Assembly: GCA_016722525.1 (NCBI GenBank)
Contig: JADKJB010000017.1
Coordinates: 1 to 64,000, forward strand
Direction of reading: 5' to 3'
Length of the DNA: 64,000 bases
Source: Bacteroidota bacterium
GTDB lineage: Bacteria; Bacteroidota; Bacteroidia; AKYH767-A; OLB10
Both the position numbers and the translations under genes were made by a program. The notes beneath the pieces were generated by a model, which was given only the letters and a program-made list of their open reading frames with translations, was not told the DNA's origin and made no database searches. Below, one piece after another: positions 49,471 through 59,057 of the stretch. The stretch's first letter is position 1. Each line of letters begins with the position of its first letter.

Positions 49471-50076
49471 CACTGTTTTTATGGCATCAGGGTGTCGTCA
49501 GTCGCAATACTTAGAACTTCAAAATACGACTGCACCTTCATCTTGTAATAAATTGTTCATTCCGGAATTCGAGTCAGTGCTTTACAATTCACATATAAAT
49601 GTTATTGGTAAACATTTGAGTGGCTTGTTGCTGTTTAAAGCCATGCCCGACTCAAGTACACGAGTGGTGTTTTCAAATGAGATGGGTGTGAAGTTTTTCG
49701 ATTTCGAATTTAAAGCGAATGACTTTCATGTTATCTACTGTATTAAACAACTCAATAAGAAATCAGTTATTAATCAATTGGAAAAAGATATTGGCCTCCT
49801 GATTTTCCATCGAACAGATACTTCGCAATTACAAATTAGCCGATTGAACGAGGAACTGTATTTCGGATTTAAATCCGGTAAATAAATCAATTACTATATA
49901 ACAGATACAACTTTCACTAAAATAAAAGAGCCGAAATTGCCAGCTCTTCCAAAAAAAAAGTACTACTAAGTTTTACTTCCAATAAAGGAGGAATGCCCGA
50001 TTCTGTATATATTGCACATCAAACCTTTGAATTTAACATCAGTTTAAAACAAATTGACCGAAATGCTGAAAAATAA
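49433..50076 (+). CDS. Cluster lipoprotein of unknown function, broken by a stop and a frameshift
   Basis: The signal peptide ends in a lipobox (MASGC, Cys21), so the product is a lipoprotein. The open frame stops at TAA 49883-49885, but coding sense continues in the same frame (INYYITDTTFTKIKEPKLP). After the A9 run at 49951-49959, if one A is added, it goes on to SFTSNKGGMPDSVYIAHQTFEF and ends at 50076, overlapping the next gene by 14 bases. The extended protein would be about 214 residues. The stop could be a base error or real truncation. Lying between LolA-like and dehydratase genes, it may be the outer membrane receptor for the LolA-type carrier. Confidence 0.6.
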
Positions 50077-50431
50077 TTTTTATACACTTACTTCCGAGAT
50101 CCCTAAAAACGAAAGTGCTTTCAGGGTTACCATCCGATTAAATGCCTCCCATGATATATTTAAAGGACATTTTCCAGGGCTACCTGTTACTCCGGGAGTT
50201 TGCATGTTAGGAATTGTAAAAGAACTGTTAGAGGCGAGTTTAGGAAAAACCCTTACCCTGCATGAAGCATCTAATATTAAATTTCTTTCTCTGATTGATC
50301 CCAACCAGTTCCCCGAGATTGATGTAGAAGTTAAGCATCAAAGAAACGATGATGGATCGTACACTGCTGACGGAACTATTTTTACCGGTGGTAATGCTTG
50401 CTTTAAAATTTCAAAAGCCCACTACCGTTAA
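50063..50431 (+). CDS. ApeI/FabZ-like hot-dog 3-hydroxyacyl-ACP dehydratase
   Basis: About 122 residues from ATG 50063. HDIFKGHFPGLPVTPGVCML contains the GHFPxxPxxPGV motif of FabA/FabZ-type dehydratases, with the catalytic His in GHF. The Glu/Asp partner region follows in VKELLEASLG. It is the second hot-dog dehydratase of the cluster, as in the aryl polyene system, where two such proteins (ApeI and ApeP) act together. Confidence 0.85.
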   Translation: MLKNNFYTLTSEIPKNESAFRVTIRLNASHDIFKGHFPGLPVTPGVCMLGIVKELLEASLGKTLTLHEASNIKFLSLIDPNQFPEIDVEVKHQRNDDGSYTADGTIFTGGNACFKISKAHYR

Positions 50432-50435
50432 TAAG

Positions 50436-51635
50436 ATGCATTCAGCACTAACACTTTCTCCTATTTTTGCAAACCTGAAAGTTTGTGTTCTGATTCCTAC
50501 CTATAATAATTCGACCACACTCCAGCAAGTTATAGAAGGTGTACTCAAATACACCCAAGAAATTATCGTAGTCAATGACGGATCTACTGATGCCACTTCA
50601 ACAATTTTAAAAGAGTACACTTCTATTAAGCAAATCAGTTATGCATCAAACAAAGGCAAAGGTTGGGCACTACGCACCGGATTCAGGTATGCTGTAGTAC
50701 AAGGTTACGATTATGCAATAACAATCGATTCAGATGGGCAACATTTTCCATCAGACCTACCTGCATTTATTGATAAGTTGATTAATGTGGGTCCCTGTCT
50801 GATTATTGGTGCACGCAACATGAATCAATCTTCGATACCCGGAAAAAGTAGTTTCGGACATAAATTTTCCAATTTTTGGTTTTGGGTGGAGACGGGAATA
50901 AAAGCTCCGGATACACAATCTGGATATCGATTGTATCCTGTGAAACTTTTAAAGGGCATGAAATTTATTACCCGCAAATTTGAATTTGAAATAGAAGTAA
51001 TAGTTCGTGCTGCATGGAAAGGTATCCAGATAGAATCTGTTCCGGTTTCAGTTTACTATGCTCCATCCGGTGAAAGAGTTTCACATTTCAGGCCTTTTAC
51101 AGATTTCACCAGAATAAGTATATTAAATACTGTGCTGGTGGTGATTACTTTTCTATACATCAACCCCAGGACTTTTTTGAGGAGCATTTTCAAGCAATCC
51201 ACCTATACCAATCTTAAAAATGAACTGTTGAACCGCAAAGAGTCCAATCTGCTTTCAGCTATTTCCGTAGGGTTCGGTGTTTTAATGGGATTAATTCCCA
51301 TCTGGGGATTTCAACTGATTTCAGCAATTGCTTTGTCGGTATTATTCCGGCTAAATAAAGCAATGGTAATTATCGGTGCGAACATCAGTCTGCCGCCATT
51401 AATTCCATTCATTATTTATTCAAGTTATCAAATGGGCGCCTTCTGGGTTCCTTCCAGTGCAATACCTCTTGATTTCAGCAAAGACATTTCCGTTGATGAT
51501 ATAAATGTAAACTTCCTGCAATACTTGTACGGCAGCATCACACTAGCTATACTTTCTGCGCTTATTGCAGGGTTACTAACTTATGTTTTACTAACGGTTT
51601 TCGACAAAAAGAAAAATAAAATAAAGAATGAGTAA
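50436..51635 (+). CDS. GT2 glycosyltransferase with C-terminal DUF2062 membrane domain
   Basis: About 399 residues from ATG 50436; the longer frame upstream overlaps the dehydratase. The GT2 domain (about 20-250) shows VLIPTYNN, VNDGSTDAT and the metal-binding TIDSDGQH. The C-terminal third (about 265-390) has several membrane segments and FGVLMGLIPIWGFQ, the DUF2062 signature. The combination is regular in aryl polyene and flexirubin clusters. It would glycosylate a lipid or pigment intermediate at the inner membrane. The sugar and acceptor are unknown. The last 8 bases overlap the next gene. Confidence 0.87.
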   Translation: MHSALTLSPIFANLKVCVLIPTYNNSTTLQQVIEGVLKYTQEIIVVNDGSTDATSTILKEYTSIKQISYASNKGKGWALRTGFRYAVVQGYDYAITIDSDGQHFPSDLPAFIDKLINVGPCLIIGARNMNQSSIPGKSSFGHKFSNFWFWVETGIKAPDTQSGYRLYPVKLLKGMKFITRKFEFEIEVIVRAAWKGIQIESVPVSVYYAPSGERVSHFRPFTDFTRISILNTVLVVITFLYINPRTFLRSIFKQSTYTNLKNELLNRKESNLLSAISVGFGVLMGLIPIWGFQLISAIALSVLFRLNKAMVIIGANISLPPLIPFIIYSSYQMGAFWVPSSAIPLDFSKDISVDDINVNFLQYLYGSITLAILSALIAGLLTYVLLTVFDKKKNKIKNE

Positions 51636-54600
51636 ACTGTTTCTTGCTATCTATTCTTTTTTCGAAGGCAGAAAGGCGCTGTTGTTAGGCGTCTTTGTGA
51701 CAAGCCTCCTTTTGTTACTATATTTTTCTTCCAAGCTTCGCATCAGTGAAAATATTTTTGAAATGCTACCGAAGGATAAAAATTCGGAGCAGCTTACCGA
51801 TTTTATGGAAAACTCCAAATTTTCGGATCGGATATTAACAATCATAAAACAGGAAGACACTCTTGTAGAAAGTAATCCGGAATATTTAATACAATTAACA
51901 GATTCTTTTGCTCACGAAATCGGTACCAAACTGAAACCGTATGTTACTACTATAAATTTTGTTACCAACGACAGCAACATCAATGCTATACTTGGAGTAA
52001 TTGACAATCATTTGCCGGTTTTTCTAAATGATACAGATTATTCAAAAATCGATTCAGTGATTTCTGTTGAAGGAGCGAGGAAAAAACTCCAATACAACTA
52101 TGAGTCATTAATAGGACCTTCAGGAATTGGTTTGAAAAAATTTATTCTTAGTGATCCGCTTGGAATAAATTTTCTAGGATATAAAAAGCTGGAGGGATTC
52201 CAGATGGACAATAGCATTGAACTCTATGACAACCATTTTATAACAAGCAATCACAGGACGGCATTAATTTTTATTGACCCTGCATATCCCTCATCACAGA
52301 CTAAAATAAACAATGAATTTTTTGATCAGTTTAATCAGCTAACTGCCGAATTCAATAAAACCCACAAAGGATATAAAGCAATTTACTTTGGCGCGCCTGC
52401 AGTTGCTGCCGGCAATTCTAAACAAATCAGAACTGATACGCTTTTCACTATTTCAATCACTGTGGTGCTCTTATTGCTTGTCATCTTTTTTTACTTCAGG
52501 AAATTAACGACTCCTATCCTTGTTATGATTCCAGTGTTATTCGGTGCACTCTTTGCGCTCACTATTATAGGAATTCTGAAAGGAAGTGTCTCCATTATTT
52601 CACTTGGAGCAGGGTCTCTGGTTTTGGGTATTGCTATCAACTACTCACTTCATTTTTTAACGCACTTCAAACACCATCCCGATGCGAGGACAGTCATCAA
52701 GGAACTCTCGTTTCCTATGACCATAGGTTCACTTACAACAATTGGAGGTTTTTTATGTCTGCAGTTTTTAAATGCACCCGTCCTTCGTGACCTGGGACTT
52801 TTTGCGGCATTGAGTCTTACCGGTTCAGCCCTGGCAACACTTATATTCTTACCCCATTTTGTAAACCCTGCCGCCTATTTAACTTCTCACGAAAGTGAAG
52901 AGCAAGAATCGAAAATTATTGGCTGGTTGAGAAATATTCCATCCAGTAAATATTTTGTCTGGACAATTATTTTAGCAACTCCTATCTTGCTCTATTTTGC
53001 TCCTAGTGTACAATTTGAATCCGACATGTACAAAATAAATTATATGTCGACGGAATTAAAACTGGCAGAAAAAGAGGTGAACAGCATCAGCTCCTACTAT
53101 CAAAAGTCTATTTTTCAATTCACTTCTGCAAACACACTCGAAGAAGCCTTACAGGCAAGTGAAAAGTCGTTACCAATTCTTCAGGAGTTGAAAAAAGAAG
53201 GAACCATCAGTGCATTCACCAGTGTTTCACTTTTACTTCCTTCGAAAGAAGAACAAAAGAAAAGAATTGATAAATGGAATTCTTTCTGGGCACAAAGAGA
53301 TCCGGATACTATTTACAGTATGTTTGTTTCAGAAGGAAAAGCATTTCCTTTTAAAGAATCTGCCTTTTTGCCAGTTAAAAACATTTCCAAAAAACAATAC
53401 ACACTTTTAACTGGTGAAGAAACCAAAATCCTTAAAGACGCTTTTTTGAATAATTTTATTGAAGAAAAAAATGGAAAAGTTTCTTTAACCGGACTTATAC
53501 GTACAACGCCGGAAAACACGAGTGAAGTTTACAACAAAATGAGTGGGCTAAAAAAATCGCTTCTTTTTGACCGAAAATATGTTACTGATCAACTTGTTGA
53601 AATCGTAAACAAAGATTTTAATTTCATCACTCTCTGGACCTCTCTGCTGGTTTTGATGGTACTTTTTCTTACTTATGGTCGTATCGAACTTGCACTCATC
53701 TCATTTATTCCAATGGTAGTGACATGGATCTGGATTCTGGGAATCATGGCAATATTCGATATAAAATTTAATATCATAAACATCATACTTTCCACTTTAA
53801 TATTTGCTTTAGGAGATGACTTTTGCATATTCACTACCGACGGACTGCAACAGGAATATATGCGAGGTGTTAAAAAAATTAAATCGATTAGCACTTCAAT
53901 AACCTTATCAGCAATTACTACCATCATAGGAATGGGCGTTTTAGTGTTTGCTGAACATCCTGCTCTTAATTCAATTGGATTGGTTTCAATTGTTGGCATA
54001 CTTAGTGTTTGGCTAATTTCACAATCATTACAACCTCTTTTATTTAATTTTCTTATCATTCGACCCACATCCAAAAAGCACGAACCGTACACATTTTTCA
54101 ATATCCTTAAATCCATCTTTGCATTTTCCTACTTTACATTCGGAGCTCTGTTAATTTCAATCATAGGGATAGTGTTGATAAAGTTGTTACCGGGAAAACT
54201 TTCAACAAGAAAATATATTTATCACTATATCCTGAGCAAATTTGCAGGTTCCATGATTTACATTATGTTTAATGTAAAGAAAAAAATCATCAATGAGTGG
54301 AAAGAAAATTTTAAAAAACCTGCAATTATCATAGCTAACCACTCTTCTTTTCTGGATATTTTACTTTTAATAATGTTAAACCCTAAACTAATTTTGCTTA
54401 CCAATAAATGGGTATGGAATTCACCTGTTTTCGGACTTGCAATTCGAATGGCAGAGTATTATCCGGTAGCTGAAGGGGCCGAAAATACGATTCCCGAATT
54501 ATCAGGCAAAGTGGCGGAGGGCTATTCAGTTGTTGTATTCCCGGAAGGGACCCGCTCGATTTCAGGAGTGATAGCACGATTCCATAAAGGCGCCTTTTAT

Positions 54601-55482
54601 CTGGCTGAAAATTTAAAACTGGACATCCTACCTATTATCATCCATGGTGCCGGTTACACCATGTCTAAAGGACATTTCTATTTAAAGAATGGTGAACTGA
54701 CTTTGAAATATCTTCCTCGCATATCACCTACAGACCTGTCGTTTGGAACCAGCTATTCGGAAAGAGCGAAGTTAATTGGTCGTTACTTTCGACAGGAACA
54801 TAAAAAACTTAGTGAACAAATAGAAACACCCTTATTCTATAAAGAGCAGCTTTTCAGCAATTTTATTTTTAAAGGACCTATTCTGGAGTGGTATATGAAA
54901 GTAAAAGTACGACTTGAAAAAAACTATGAATTTTTTAATAAAATCCTTCCAAGGGAAGGCAAAATACTAGATATTGGATGTGGTTATGGATTTCTGACTT
55001 ACCTATTAGGGTATACTTCCAAACAAAGAACACTAACAGGAATTGACTACGATATCAATAAAATTGAAATTGCTGAAAATGGCTACCTGAAAGGTGAAAA
55101 TGTAAGGTTTTTGCATGCGGATATAACCAATTTTGAGTTCGAAGAACAAGATGCTATAGTTTTAAATGATGTGCTTCACTATCTTCGCCATGAAGAACAA
55201 ATAGAAGTATTGGAACATTGCGCAAAAAAGCTGCTTCCTAGTGGCATGCTGGTGATTCGTGATGGAGTGCGGGAAATTCAGCAAAGGCATTTGGGAACAC
55301 GAATTACAGAATTGTTCTCCACTAAAATTCTAGGTTTCAATAAAACTGCGAATCACGGGTTGCATTTCATCACCGCCGATCTTATAAAAAATTTGGCAAC
55401 CAAATACAACTTCGCGATTTCAACCATCGACACATCCAGGTTAACTTCTAATATTATTTTTGTGCTTAAAAAACAAAGCTGA
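51628..55482 (+). CDS. MMPL/RND-type exporter fused to PlsC acyltransferase and methyltransferase
   Basis: 1284 residues in three parts. Residues 1 to about 860 are an MMPL-family transporter: membrane segment at about 17-34, a periplasmic domain, a membrane bundle (about 265-410), a second periplasmic domain (about 455-665) and a second bundle (about 670-850) with ALGDDFCIF. Residues about 870-1070 are a PlsC-type acyltransferase with ANHSSFLD (His905, Asp910) and FPEGTRS (971-977). Residues about 1090-1284 are a class I methyltransferase with ILDIGCGYG (1113-1121). Separate exporter and acyltransferase genes occur in proteobacterial aryl polyene clusters, so the fusion couples transport with acylation. 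It overlaps its upstream neighbour and abuts the next gene. Confidence 0.9.
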   Translation: MSKLFLAIYSFFEGRKALLLGVFVTSLLLLLYFSSKLRISENIFEMLPKDKNSEQLTDFMENSKFSDRILTIIKQEDTLVESNPEYLIQLTDSFAHEIGTKLKPYVTTINFVTNDSNINAILGVIDNHLPVFLNDTDYSKIDSVISVEGARKKLQYNYESLIGPSGIGLKKFILSDPLGINFLGYKKLEGFQMDNSIELYDNHFITSNHRTALIFIDPAYPSSQTKINNEFFDQFNQLTAEFNKTHKGYKAIYFGAPAVAAGNSKQIRTDTLFTISITVVLLLLVIFFYFRKLTTPILVMIPVLFGALFALTIIGILKGSVSIISLGAGSLVLGIAINYSLHFLTHFKHHPDARTVIKELSFPMTIGSLTTIGGFLCLQFLNAPVLRDLGLFAALSLTGSALATLIFLPHFVNPAAYLTSHESEEQESKIIGWLRNIPSSKYFVWTIILATPILLYFAPSVQFESDMYKINYMSTELKLAEKEVNSISSYYQKSIFQFTSANTLEEALQASEKSLPILQELKKEGTISAFTSVSLLLPSKEEQKKRIDKWNSFWAQRDPDTIYSMFVSEGKAFPFKESAFLPVKNISKKQYTLLTGEETKILKDAFLNNFIEEKNGKVSLTGLIRTTPENTSEVYNKMSGLKKSLLFDRKYVTDQLVEIVNKDFNFITLWTSLLVLMVLFLTYGRIELALISFIPMVVTWIWILGIMAIFDIKFNIINIILSTLIFALGDDFCIFTTDGLQQEYMRGVKKIKSISTSITLSAITTIIGMGVLVFAEHPALNSIGLVSIVGILSVWLISQSLQPLLFNFLIIRPTSKKHEPYTFFNILKSIFAFSYFTFGALLISIIGIVLIKLLPGKLSTRKYIYHYILSKFAGSMIYIMFNVKKKIINEWKENFKKPAIIIANHSSFLDILLLIMLNPKLILLTNKWVWNSPVFGLAIRMAEYYPVAEGAENTIPELSGKVAEGYSVVVFPEGTRSISGVIARFHKGAFYLAENLKLDILPIIIHGAGYTMSKGHFYLKNGELTLKYLPRISPTDLSFGTSYSERAKLIGRYFRQEHKKLSEQIETPLFYKEQLFSNFIFKGPILEWYMKVKVRLEKNYEFFNKILPREGKILDIGCGYGFLTYLLGYTSKQRTLTGIDYDINKIEIAENGYLKGENVRFLHADITNFEFEEQDAIVLNDVLHYLRHEEQIEVLEHCAKKLLPSGMLVIRDGVREIQQRHLGTRITELFSTKILGFNKTANHGLHFITADLIKNLATKYNFAISTIDTSRLTSNIIFVLKKQS

Positions 55483-57002
55483 GTGGAAAATCAAAAATCA
55501 GTTGTAATTATTGGTAGTGGCATGGGTGGACTTGTTTGCGGAGCCATTCTTGCTAAAGAGGGCTATAAGGTGACTGTATTAGAAATGAATAAACAGTTAG
55601 GTGGGAATCTTCAAACCTACGTGCGAGACAGAAACATCTTTGATTCAGGCGTACACTATGTGGGCGGACTTAGCAAAGGTCAGAATCTTTACAAAATTTT
55701 CAATTATCTGGGTATCATGAACCAGTTAAAAATGGTTCAACTGGATGAAAATGCATTTGATAAAATTGTTTTTTACAGTGATGGTGAGGAGTACAACTAT
55801 GCTCAGGGGTACGATTTATTCATAAAATCCTTAAGTGAAAAATTTCCTGACGAAAAGCCTGCCATTGAAGAGTTCTGCCAATATATCCAAAAAATATGCT
55901 CTCGTTTTCCATTGTATAATATTCGTGAAGGCGATTATATGGAAAAATCAGAATTTCTGGAAGTAGATACTAAAGCATATATAGAGTCACTGACCCAAAA
56001 CAAAAGACTGCAAAACGTACTTGGCGGAAACAACCTGCTTTACGCTGGCATTCCTGATAAAACTCCCATATATGTTCATGCGTTGGTGGTAAACAGCTAT
56101 ATTGAAAGTTCGTGGAGAATGGTGAATGGAGGCTCACAAATTGCTATTGCGCTAAGCAGAATTATTTTAAAACATGGAGGAACTATAAAAAACCGTACAG
56201 AGATCACTAAAATTGTGACTGCTGACGGGACAGTCAAGTATGCCGAAACCAGCGATGGAAAACAGTATGGAGGAGACTATTTTATTTCTAATGCCCATCC
56301 CGCAAAAACATTACAAATGACCGAATCAGATGCGATTCGACCCGCCTACCGCCATCGAATTGACAAACTGGAAAATTCTGTTTCAATATTCGTTTTAAAT
56401 ATTTCACTAAAAAAGATTCATTCAAATACCAAAAAAGCAATTATTATTGTTTTATGAATGATGCGGTTTGGTCTACTATGGATTATACGGATACCACCTG
56501 GCCCTTATCTTATGCACTCTTTTATTCCGGCTTACCCGATGGAAGCGAATATGCTGAAGGTATAACTGTAATGGCTTATATGAAATATAGTGAGGTGGAA
56601 AAATGGAAAGATTCATTTAACACAGTTGGCAAGCCGAGCGAACGGAGTCAACAATATGATGAATTTAAAAAGGCTAAAGCAGAAAAGTTACTTGACGCAG
56701 TGGAAATAAAATTTCCCGGTATTCGGGATTGTATTCTAAATTACTACACCTCCACACCGCTTACTTTTAGAGATTACATGCGAACCGACGATGGCTCTGT
56801 TTATGGAATAACAAAAGATTATAAAGATCCATTGAGAACTTTAATATCTCCAAGGACGAAAATCAATAATCTATTTTTAACTGGGCAAAATATAAATCTT
56901 CATGGCATATTAGGCGTATCGATAAGTGCTTTGGTAACTTGTTCAGTATTGATAGGATTGCCTGAAATAATTAAAAAAATCAATGATGCGCAGGCTGAAT
57001 AA
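55483..57002 (+). CDS. Phytoene desaturase-like FAD oxidoreductase (second copy), one frameshift
   Basis: About 507 residues after repair. VVIIGSGMGGLVCGAILAKEG is the FAD motif, followed by VLEMNKQLGGNLQTY and FDSGVHYVGG. The frames join if the A6 run at 56409-56414 is one base longer, giving SLKKDSFKYQKSNYYCFMND. The C-terminal FAD contact is NLFLTGQNINLHGILGVS. The start is GTG 55483, directly after the previous stop. It is a relative of the oxidoreductase at 22726. Two such enzymes in one cluster suggest two different oxidation or reduction steps, not identified. Confidence 0.83.
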
Positions 57003-58646
57003 ATGGATACGCTATCCGCTTTACCTGGTGCTTGCTCTGGCATTGCTTATTGGCGGATTCTATATTTATGTGTCAGTTTTTGCAATTTCAAAACCTCCAC
57101 ACCCATCCAACATATCCAGCTTATCATTAGTGCCTGAACAAATTGATGTTGACTGTTATACCATAGGTGAAAACTGGATACGTAAAAGCAAATCAGGCTT
57201 ATGGGAAATGTATGTTGCCGGAGAAGCTTTTGAACGTGGAGTTATAAATGGTAAATTGTCAAAAAATCTGGTGCACGAACAGGAACAAGCTTTCAGTGAT
57301 CAAATCACTAAATTAGTTCCCTCACCTTTTTACAGAAATTTTCTTAAATACTTAATAGCATGGTTTAATAGAGATCTTGATAAAAATATTACTGAAGAGT
57401 ATAAATTAGAGATTTATGGCGTATCAAAATCCGCCAGCCCAGAGTTTAACTACATTGGTTCCCCTTACCAACGGCTCATGAACTACCATGCTGCCCATGA
57501 TATTGGTCACGCTTTACAAAACTTTGCTCTTGTTGGTTGTTCGTCGTTTGCAACGTGGGATAAAAAATCGGAAGACAAAAAATTGCTTATCGGGAGAAAT
57601 TTTGATTTTTATGTAGGTGATAAATTTGCAGAAAATAAATTAGTGCTTTTTATGAAACCGGAAAAAGGAATTCCTTTTATGATGGTAACCTGGGGAGGGA
57701 TGACGGGAGTGGTATCAGGCATGAATATGAAAGGACTTACCATCACACTGAACGCGGCAAAATCGGAAGTGCCATTAGGATCTGCGACACCTATTTCGAT
57801 TCTGGCCAGAGAAATTTTGCAGTATGCGGGCACCATTGACGAAGCGCTTGCGATTGCAAGAAAACGTAAAACATTTGTTTCAGAGTCCTTTCTTATTGGC
57901 TCTGCTGCCGATAAGAAAGCAGTTACCATAGAAATTACCCCTGATTCATTGGCGGTGTTCGATCCACATGAGGATTATATTATTTGTACCAATCATTACC
58001 AGAGTAACTCACTCAAAAAACTACAGAGTAATGAGGAGCAAATGCTACAAAGTGCCTCTGTTTACAGGGAAGAACGTATTAAAGAATTAATTATGGCAGT
58101 TCAGGAAAACACCCTGAAAAAACCGTAGCTCTGCTTAGAAATCAATATGGACTGAACAATAAATTCATAGGTTACGGGAATGAAAAAGCAGTTAACCAAC
58201 TAATAAGCCATCACTCCATTGTATTTGAACCGGAACGAAAAATTGTTTGGATCTCCAGCAATCCCTGGCAACTGGGGGCTTATATGGCGTACGATTTAAA
58301 TAAAATTTTTTCCATGAAAGGATTACCGGGGAATGTTGAAGTCGTTGATTCAACCTTTACTATTGCACCCGATACATTTCTCTTAACACAGTCTTACAAG
58401 GATTTTATTCAGTATAGAATCCTGAAAGAAAAAATATTAAATCATGAGGAGGTAAATCCTGATCTCCTAATTCAACTTAATCCACAATTTTATCAAGCCT
58501 ATGTGCTTGCCGGTGATTACCTGTTTACCAATAAATCTTTCACAAAGGCCAAATCACTTTATGAAACAGCACTCACAAAAGAAATTGCAACCAAAAATGA
58601 GGAAGATTACATAAAGGAACAGATTAAAAAATGTAGCGGAAACTAA
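56983..58646 (+). CDS. C45-type Ntn hydrolase/acyltransferase-like membrane-anchored protein, one frameshift
   Basis: About 554 residues after repair. One N-terminal membrane segment (about 11-33) anchors a C45 (acyl-CoA:6-aminopenicillanic acid acyltransferase-like) domain. The likely nucleophile is Cys186 in LVGCSSFATWD, followed by LLIGRNFDF and WGGMTGVVSGMNMKGL, the usual order in this family. The frame continues past 58128 if the A6 run at 58117-58122 is one base longer, giving LKKTVALLRNQYG, and ends in a TPR-like tail (PQFYQAYVLAGDYLF, FTKAKSLYETAL). It probably transfers or removes an acyl group in the periplasm. It overlaps the preceding oxidoreductase by 20 bases. Confidence 0.8.
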
Positions 58647-58677
58647 TGATTACCTCCAATTTAACAATCCATCAGCA

Positions 58678-59055
58678 ATGATCAACGGCATAGGTATCGA
58701 TCTTATTGAGACGGAACGTGTAGGCGATAAAATTGCCAAAGAAACCGGCTTCAGAGAATATATATTTTCTGCGGCTGAAATTACTTTCTGCGAAAGCAAA
58801 GCCAATAAAACGGAACACTATGCTGCCAGGTTTGCCGGCAAAGAGGCGTTTTTGAAGGCCATGGGTACAGGACTTGGTGGGGGATTTACTTTGAGTGAAA
58901 TTGAAATCCTTCCTGACTCAGCCGGAAAACCTGAATTGTACTTTATGGGCTCCACTGCGGAAGCTATTGAAGAGAAAGGGAAATTTAAATTCCACATCAC
59001 CTTAACTCATTTAAAAAATATCGCTTGTGCGATGGTAGTTATAGAAAAGATTTGA
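58678..59055 (+). CDS. acpS: Holo-ACP synthase-type 4'-phosphopantetheinyl transferase
   Basis: 125 residues. NGIGIDLIETERV (metal-binding Asp) and AARFAGKEAFLKAMGTGL (metal-binding Glu, CoA contact) are the AcpS signatures, and the length is normal. It attaches phosphopantetheine from CoA to the conserved Ser of ACPs. Its place in the cluster suggests it activates the three local ACPs; it could also be the only genomic AcpS, which this window cannot show. Confidence 0.92.
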   Translation: MINGIGIDLIETERVGDKIAKETGFREYIFSAAEITFCESKANKTEHYAARFAGKEAFLKAMGTGLGGGFTLSEIEILPDSAGKPELYFMGSTAEAIEEKGKFKFHITLTHLKNIACAMVVIEKI

Positions 59056-59057
59056 TT

